Source: Pardosa pseudoannulata
Lineage: Eukaryota > Arthropoda > Arachnida > Araneae > Lycosidae
Direction of reading: 5' to 3'
Assembly (NCBI GenBank): GCA_032207245.1
Contig: CM063509.1
Span: 10,264,085 to 10,328,084, forward strand
Length of the DNA stretch: 64,000 nucleotides
Shown here: piece after piece, positions 55,404 through 64,000 of the stretch
Numbering within the stretch: position 1 is the stretch's first letter
How the letters are laid out: each line of letters opens with the position of its first letter
Notes under the pieces: model-generated
What the model was told of the DNA's origin: nothing
Databases searched by the model: none
Seen by the model: only the letters and a program-made list of their open reading frames with translations
Translations under genes and position numbers: made by a program

Positions 55404-56028
55404 TCCCTTCCAGGTTCATTTTATTTCATGATTATAAGGGTAAAAAAAATGTCAATTTTTATGCTTATTTTCATACATACATAGCTTTTTTAAACATAAT
55501 AGCACCATTCGCATACAAAATTTCCTAAATATTAATGTAAAAAAATCAGTTTAAATAAATGAGTAATTTACCCGTATAGTTGGCTTTCTGTGCGCCAGAA
55601 ATCTTTAGAATTTGGAATCAATTCACACTCATTATAAATATTAAGCTTAGAATACCTAGCTTTTATTTTGAATTAAATTTTATTTATATCCTTTCCATTT
55701 ACATAAATATTTATGAAATTATTAATCAAAATTTGATCGTGTATGATGCAATCGGAAACATAGTACTGTACAGAGTCCAACAACGCATTCTGGACAGTAG
55801 AACCTTGTTTCTCTCCTTACCTTCTTCCCTCTGCTGTCTCTCTTTGAGCAGCAAATAATCCAGTAACCAGAAAAGTAAAGAAAAGCATTCGAAACCATAA
55901 AGAGCACATAATTCAGGAAAGACTGATTGAACAGTGTAAAATTTCACAGTGCCCGAGCTACACTCGGGATGAGCCAGGATGATACATTTTGCCTGCCCGA
56001 GTTCAGCTCGGGAAAAACTGGGAAGGGG
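55404..56028 (-). mobile_element. piggyBac-type element, internally deleted
   Basis: TTAA at 55400-55403 and 56029-56032. Ends TCCCTTCCAGG and, reversed, CCCCTTCCCAG. Below the right end are GCCCGAGCTACACTCGGG and CCCGAGTTCAGCTCGGG hairpins. It carries a transposase C-terminus on the minus strand, which confirms the superfamily independently of the TTAA. Confidence 0.85.
55722..55907 (-). pseudogene. piggyBac transposase C-terminal zinc-finger remnant
   Basis: Contains CSKRDSRGKKVRRETRFYCP, then ECVVGLCTVLCFRLHHTRSN and a stop. The C-x-x-C...F-Y-C-x-x-C-x-x-x-L-C-x-x-x-C-F-x-x-[YH]-H spacing is the cysteine-rich C-terminal domain of piggyBac transposases that binds the element ends. The catalytic DDD core is missing. 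Confidence 0.8.
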
Positions 56029-56741
56029 TTAAAACAAATAAAAATATCCTGAAACATGGAAAGTAAATAGATGTAGTTTGTGCGAATATCCAACAATTGC
56101 ATATGAGAGCCGGCTTTTGAACAATGGGTAGCAGCAGATAAAGAGAAACCTTGCTCTCAAATCATCAATGGTCTACTGTGATGAAAAAGAAAAAAGGTCA
56201 GGGCCGTTGGCCTTGCTTCCTGGATTAGCAAAAAGGACACATTTACTGCTGGAATTCGTGATGGGTAAGCTTGAGCAATTAAGCGCAAAAGTGACGGAAA
56301 GAGGGATAAAAACATGTGAAAAAGATGAGCAATGCATTTTGGTCGAGAACAGGTTGGTTGCGAATGGTCACTGACCCCTAATATTCCAAAGTGGCGAAAG
56401 TCGATACCGGCAAATTCACTTTCACCGCATCTATGTTTGAAACATTTTAGGAACGTGAAATGAGAAACCAAGTCAGAAAATTCCCCTATCGCGAATATTT
56501 TTACAGAGACTATTTTATTTTATTTTATTTTTCAGGTCATGATCCCTTTTTTTTCTTTAGTCACCGAGATCTTTTCGTGACTCTAAATATCAAATGAAGT
56601 TACAAAAATAAAACGTTAATACATATTCAACAGTGTCAAAATGGATCCGATTAGTTCAGTCGTCAGGAATCTTGCTTTGAATCTTTTCGGAAGCTTTTTT
56701 TTGTAAACGAAGTAATAGCAAATCTGCCAGACTATGATCCC

Positions 56742-57397
56742 CAGGGCCTGATTATCGCACGGGCACTTGGGACACGTGCCCTGGGCACGAAAATCGAGTC
56801 GAGTGCTTAAAACACATATTAAGTGGGGAAAAATTGCAAACTTACGCTACCATCGTTAAGTTTTAATAAATTATTGTACGAGGTAATTGAGTTTGTCATG
56901 AGCACTATTGTTTCCTATTTACTTTAATTTTACTGTTATTTACCTGGTAATTAATTCCCTCAACAAACCTGGTGCTCTTTTTATCTTGTGGGTTACTGCA
57001 TATTTATAAGACAGATTATTGACAACGTACCACTATAAACCATTAAATCATCTCACCAATTTAAATTAATTTTTAATTCTATTATTATTTTTTTCTGAAC
57101 TACAGAGCTTGTGACAAGGTAAAAAATAAAAAAGTGGGTCACTCTAGGTGTTTAAAAGTCCTTCATTTTTAGCACGGCTAAAGAGAGATAATAATGATTA
57201 CGTAAAATGAAAATTGGGTGTTTTTGATTTTGAATATTATTTTAATGCTAATTTCTTAAATATGTTTGCTAATTCAATGTTATAATTTTATATGATTGTA
57301 ATTATGATAATAATTTGTCACCATAAATTTGCAATAGGGGTGGAGGCACAAAAATTAGATTGTGCCCTGGGCACAAAATTATCATAGTCAGGCCCTG
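56742..57397. mobile_element. hAT-type element with perfect 8-bp duplication
   Basis: Ends CAGGGCCTGATTATCGCACG and, reversed, CAGGGCCTGACTATGATAAT, each followed inward by GTGCCCTGGGCAC or its relative. Duplication ATGATCCC at 56734-56741 and 57398-57405. No transposase frame. Confidence 0.85.
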
Positions 57398-58945
57398 ATG
57401 ATCCCAGAGAATTTTTCAAAAGACCAAGAGTCATTTATAGTCTTAAGAACGTTGTTAGATCGTTCAGAATTTATTTGAATTTGATTTATTTTAATCCCAA
57501 CTTTGCACTTTTTAAAACTTATATAAACAAAGAACAATAATTGTCTACTATAATTTTTAAAAAATATTTTATGGCATGTCATCTTAAATCAGTATTTTAA
57601 TATGTCCTACATCTTTAACAATGTACTACCGTGACATAGGCATGAAGAAATGTTGATAAAATAAATTATTGTTCGTTCCGCCTGAAGAATTCGAATTACG
57701 GAGACAAACCACTTTTAAACCTTTGAAAATTCTGGACATTTTTAAATTTTTTACAAACCCCTTTGAAATATTCAATTAGAACCAGTAAAACTATAAAATC
57801 TTTGCATTTAAATATCATAGATTTTATACTGAAAATGTTATTATTACTGAATTATACTGAAATACTATTATACTGAAAATGGCGTTTTTTCAAATTGCGC
57901 TCACTGTAAATAATAATAGAAAAAAACTTGCACATATTCGTTTAAAATTTTCACAGTAAATAAATACAGACCTACGATGAAACCTCTACCTACTTTTTAT
58001 TTAGTATTCATAGTATTTGAAATGGAATTTTCAATCATTATTTTCGCTTTTTCCTTTGTGTAATATTTCTGATAGTTTTTAAAAATATAATATGCTTCGC
58101 ATAAAAATATAATACAATTTAACAATATTTTTGAGTCTATCGTCGAATACACAAATCAGCTTTGGATCAAAATCAGTCTTTATTACAATATATTACCCAG
58201 AATCATGCTTAGCAAATACAGCTAAAAGCAACTGGCAGATTGAAAATTCTTTGAGAGAAACAGGAACAAAAATTACTACTATTTTCGTCAAAAATTTTCT
58301 TACTTTTCATTGAAATTGTAGAACAAAAATTTACTAATACAGCAAGATATTTGCAGTTTTCGCCAGAGATGTTATAATTGGACAATAAAAATGGTGAATA
58401 GCTGGCACCTGCTAGCAGCGTGTTCATTATTCTCTGTCAAACTAGGGTCAGAACCTTCCAGGTGTATAGGATGCAGTGTCACTAATTTTACTTTTTACGA
58501 CGTGAGAAAAAAAAATTATGGCTGTAGAAAGCCACACATGCAAGTATCATGATAGCAAACAGCGTAAAACGTGACGTACAACTGAAGGGTTAAAGTTTGC
58601 GATCTTTGAGAAAAACTTCTAGAGAAGGAGGATCATTCTCAACTACCGTCGTTTAAAAAATAACAGCATCTCGAGAAGAGAAAAATAAATTGCACTTGAG
58701 AAGCAATCATAAACGACTTTTTCGAAATGGAAAGCTAATAAGTTATCAAGGATTATTAGCGAGGTAGAGTTAATCAGGGATTAACGATAACGTGATTAAC
58801 TGAATGTTATGTGTAAATTAAATTTAACGTGTGAAATTAGCAGTGGCGTAGAGAAGTGAGGTTGTAACCCCTGCCCAAGAGTATTGGTTCATACAAGCCT
58901 TATATATGTAAAAAGTGCTGTATCAGTTTTGAGTTATGAAATTAA

Positions 58946-59773
58946 GGTTCCCTCCCCCTTCTCCATGAATTTTTTTTAGCAAATTTTAGAAAATTTCGAA
59001 AACTTAGCAAAAAAATCGGGTTTTTTCAAAAGGTCTAATTTTTTAATAAATTAAATTATTTCAATATTTTTGATGCAACCCATTTATTATACACTGGGTT
59101 AGTGAATAGCCTAAAATCTTTGCTTAATTTACATTTGCTAAAAAATTTTGGTCCTTCAAAATTATGCACATCGAATTTTTAACGAATTTTCATTACCTTT
59201 ACATATAACTATGAGTGTAACATCATTAAAAATTATCCAAATTGAAAGCTTTTAGGTCATTCACTAGTAAATACTATCAAAAGCATTCATAATCATTTTC
59301 AACAAAATATTTTAAGAACTTTTTGAGAAATCACATTTCAAGTTTCAACATTTTTTTAAAAATGCCGTTCCGAGAAAAACGCATTTGAAGTTTATGAAAG
59401 CAACTTTAACTATTAAAAAATTAAAATACATGTTTAAAATTCCCCACACTTTCTTTCTTCCAAACTTTCTAATTGCCAAGTTGCTAATTATTAGAAAATG
59501 TGTAAACTAGTCTTCCTGAAAATTTAAAAAGTTTTGTCCAAAAAATGCTCTTTAAAAGGCTTTAAATTCACAACTTCCGGTTCCGAAGTCGTTACTTCCG
59601 TTTTGTTTCGACGGCTGTCACTGATGTTTAAATAGCTGTCACTTTTCTTTAAAATGCCGTTGAAACAAAACAAAAACAGATTTAGAAACCTAAAAGTTGA
59701 AATTTTACAATAGAGAAATAAAAATAAATTATGATTTTTGGCAAAAATGATGTTTTCAACGTAGACGGATGTC
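58946..59773 (+). mobile_element. TTAA-flanked TIR family, copy C
   Basis: Right border is clear: GACATCCGTCTACGTTG in reverse, then TTAA at 59774-59777. The left border is diverged; TTAA at 58942-58945 followed by GGTTCCC is the best candidate. Same orientation as 29507-30451 and includes the TTCCGGTTCCGAAGT segment missing from copy A. Confidence 0.7.
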
Positions 59774-61015
59774 TTAAATACAGAATACGTAATGTATTAT
59801 TCTTAGTAGCGAATAAAAAATGTTTTAAAACAAACAGGGATTATGCAGTCATTAAATAAAATCAAAGGAAAATTAAATATTTAACAATAAGTCATTTCAA
59901 ATTTCAACGATCTAAAGTGATTTTTAAAAAGTTTTATTTAAAAGAGTAAAGGTTTGGCGATGGTACATAACAGAAAAAGTAGCCGAAAAATTCTATCTAG
60001 ATCACTTTTATCTTTGGTTAATGAAATGATAAGAATGCGTTGGTGGCGTCATATCAAGTCACTCATAGTTTGCCAAGGATTTCAAACCTGATGTAAGGGC
60101 GTGGCTAACACTACGCATGTTGATAAAGGCTAGATTTTTGTACTCATAATTTCCCTTATGAAACGTTCAAAATGGCTTTTCAGATGCTGTCAAACCTGAC
60201 TAAATATCTTACCAGAAATTTCTTTAGAAATGTTATCTTTGTTGATGTATGACGGGTTAGACTTTATTCAGAATCTGAATGCCATCTATGATGGAATTTT
60301 CTTCGGAAATCTCATAATAAATCTACCGCTTAAATAACTTTTTGAACAAATTAACTTCTTATAGACATCAAATAATTAGAAGTATACAGGATGAAAATGG
60401 TTCTACACAAAATTTCTGGTTATGCAGAAAATTGAAGAAAACTTAACTTTCTTTAGATTACTAATTACTGTACTGAAAGAAACCTTGCAATTTTAACATG
60501 GTAATGTGTTAAAGAAATATTTTAAGCATTGTAAGCATTGAATTATAAAAATATTTTCACTGTAAGTTTTCTAAGTATTCAAACTACAAAATAATTAAAT
60601 AATAATTTAATAAAGCAGTAAGAAATTTTAGATTGCTAGTAAGAAGTAGAAAAAAAATGCCTTAGCTTAATTGCGGAGTGATTCTGCATCAAAGTTCAAA
60701 AATATAAAAAAAAGTCTTAATTTAAGGTACACACTAATGTTTTATGGAGGAAATGTATATTAAGTGGAAAATAAATAACATTTTATGCTATAAATACAGA
60801 CGGATTTAAAATATTTATTATTTCATCGAAATATAAATATATGAACATACATAATATGTAATATATCAAAATTATTTCACTTTAATATCTCTTTAAAAAC
60901 CTCCTCCCATTCTAATTCTTTCCAATCTATTTTTCCCGCCACAAAATGTTTGGAATCTTAATCAAAGAAGTGTTCTCGACTTATAATTCTTTCCTACAGC
61001 TTTCTGTGCAATAGA

Positions 61016-61585
61016 TGTAAATCTTCTGTATTTTAACAGTTTTTTTTACTACAAATTACTGCACTGAAGAAACCTTGTAATAAATATTTAAATTATGGAA
61101 ATACTTTCATTATTAAGTATGTATTTTAACAGTTTTTTGACTACAAATTACTGCACTGAAAGAAACCTTGTAATAAATATTTAAATTATGGAAATACTTT
61201 CATTATTAAGTATGTATTTTAACAGTTTTTTTACTACAAATTACTGCACTGAAAGAAACCTTGTAATAAATATTTAAATTATGGAAATACTTTCATTATT
61301 AAGTATGTATTTTAACAGTTTTTTGACTACAAATTACTGCACTGAAAGAAACCTTGTAATAAATATTTAAATTATGGAAATACTTTCATTATTAAGTATG
61401 TATTTTAACAGTTTTTTGACTACAAATTACTGCACTGAAAGAAACCTTGTAATAAATATTTAAATTATGGATATACTTTCATTATTAAGTATGTATTTTA
61501 ACAGTTTTTTGACTACAAATTACTGCACTGAAAGAAACCTTGTAATAAATATTTAAATTATGGATATACTTTCATTATTAAGTAA
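61016..61585. repeat. 93-bp tandem array, about six units
   Basis: The word GTATTTTAACAG starts at 61028, 61121, 61214, 61307, 61400 and 61493, exactly 93 apart. Each unit continues TACAAATTACTGCACTGAAA and ATATTTAAATTATGG. A diverged single version lies at about 60455-60600 and is probably the source. Confidence 0.95.
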
Positions 61586-62077
61586 ATTCTCTAATATTTC
61601 CAAGTATTTAAACTGCGAAATAATTAAATATATAATACAATATATTTATATATTTTTATATACTAAAAATATTCGACAAATTTTCCAGCTGTCGCCGGCA
61701 AATGGCTCCGTTTTTCTCCTGATCTAACAGTTAAATACACCGACTAAGTTTCTCGTCCTTTGGGGAAAATTCAATCTGTCTCGCTCTGGGGTACACCTCC
61801 GTTACAGCAAAGTGTTTTTCCTATCATTCTCTTGTCAAGTTGTTCTCAAAATGGTGCTTCTCTTCAATGTGACTCGACTGCTTCATTATTCATTGTCTAG
61901 CTGCATAGCTTTTTCCTTGCCCAGTAACCCGGGCGAGCAAAAAGAATAGGGGCAATAATCAAATGTAACAGCCCGTTTTAGAGTTTCTGGATTACATATG
62001 TATATTATCACTGACTGCATTCGCTGAAAAATCATAATAATTGCAAAACTAAGGTCTGAAAAATGTCTCTCTTAAAC

Positions 62078-63030
<953 letters not shown>

Positions 63031-63080
63031 TAAACCGGAAAAATTTTGTATTCTTAAGAATACAAAATTTTTCCGGTTTA
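63031..63080. repeat. Perfect 50-bp palindrome
   Basis: TAAACCGGAAAAATTTTGTA then TTCTTAAGAA at the centre and the exact reverse complement to 63080. Its first five bases are the target duplication of the neighbouring TIR element. Followed by a two-unit tandem of GCGCATAATAAT. Confidence 0.95.
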
Positions 63081-64000
63081 AAGCGCATAATAATGCGCAT
63101 AATAATGTATTCTAAGCAATGAGTAATGATGGACAATAAAATATCCACTGATGTTTAAACAAAAGAAAAAGTTAAATGAAGGAGTTTATTTTTCATTGGG
63201 TTGGTTACTGAAGAATAGAAAACGCTGTCAACATGACTTTCTATGCATTTCTGAGAATGAAGCCCGAAAATAAAAGTCGTGTTACATTATTTGAGTCAGT
63301 CTGTTTTCGTATTTAACCGGAAAGTTAGCAGACAGAAGTTATTGTCTCACGAAGGATAGCGTGAACTCGAAACTGAACTACTGACTCATATTTGCGCTGT
63401 ACACAAAATAAGTCTGCGATGACGCTTCAATCGTCTACTCAGCCGGGGAAATGACAAGTTGAATGATTGAAGCAAAAGCTCAGTTCATAGTTCAGTAGCA
63501 GTGAATGGACGGGAATTGAGGCGTTTGCAGCAGCCATTACGTTAATGCACTTTACGCGTGAACAATTTTTTGCAAGCTTTTTGGATCTCATGCGCTTTTA
63601 TTAACATTGGTAATCAATAAACCGTAATCAGTCGCATTAAACAAATACAAATATGTTTGTTTGTTAAAAACGATTGATAAAGCTTTCAGGAAGAACAAAC
63701 ACATTTAACACGCGACAACCCATAATACGTAAACAAGAATCGGAACAAACGATATTGTTAGGAATCGGTTAAGCAGATCTCAAACGTAAACATAGAATTA
63801 ACACAGTTATTCGTAGTTCTGTTTATAATCCCCTATATAATAATAGCCTAAGTTATCTATCCGTCTGTCCTCGAATTTCTGAAGCGGTAGAACCTGGAAT
63901 GGAAACAGGAATTCCATATTGGATTTTTGATGAGTTAGGGTTAGTAAAATTCAAGCGAGTCAAGTTTATCTTCTCCTAAACTATCAATCCGATTCTAAAA

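Noticed and set aside
56157..56471. Overlapping open frames on both strands after the piggyBac element
   Set aside because: Neither product shows a recognisable domain and neither fits bark by splice phase.
58585..58595. GGGTTAA resembling the end of a TTAA element
   Set aside because: No matching opposite end was found within a plausible distance.

Overview
This is a eukaryotic, AT-rich, intron-dominated window. It carries the 3' two-thirds or more of one large gene on the minus strand, embedded in dense transposon and simple-repeat sequence. The gene is an orthologue of Drosophila bark beetle (bark, also called Anakonda), the triple-repeat transmembrane protein of tricellular septate junctions. 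That places the source in an arthropod. The AT-richness, multi-kilobase introns and abundance of small TIR and tRNA-derived elements would suit a spider or another chelicerate, but I infer this and cannot prove it from one gene.

Layout. I resolved thirteen coding exons by hand between 52871 (first exon visible, entering mid-codon at the end of an SRCR domain) and 10473 (stop codon). All twelve splice junctions have GT/AG borders and compatible phases, and the 7625 coding bases give 2540 residues plus one split codon with no internal stop. The order is: end of SRCR 1, beta-helix, CUB 1, beta-helix (NYWG), SRCR 2, beta-helix, CUB-like 2, beta-helix (NWWG), SRCR 3, beta-helix, CUB 3, beta-helix (NWWG), C-type lectin-like domain, transmembrane helix, and a cytoplasmic tail of about 200 residues ending in a possible PDZ ligand. 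The signal peptide and first SRCR must lie beyond the right edge or in exons I could not recognise; I saw none in 52872-64000.

Introns and flanks. At least four hAT-type elements have 8-bp target duplications (1934-2749, 3044-3512, 17334-18094, 56742-57397). Several TTAA-flanked piggyBac-type elements are present, one with a piggyBac transposase C-terminus. There are several Tigger/pogo-like elements, two of which still encode a helix-turn-helix, and a Tc1-like fragment. A three-copy TTAA-flanked family uses GGTATCCGTCTAC ends, and a two-copy TIR family has 5-bp target duplications. tRNA-derived SINEs, AT microsatellites, a 33-bp minisatellite and a 93-bp tandem array fill much of the rest.

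The most unusual structure is a convergent array of about eleven or more tRNA-like modules at roughly 12.5-16.7 kb, inside the last bark intron. It is built around two ~380-bp inverted arms, each containing a GC-rich hairpin. I found no confident functional tRNA, rRNA, CRISPR array or second complete protein-coding gene.
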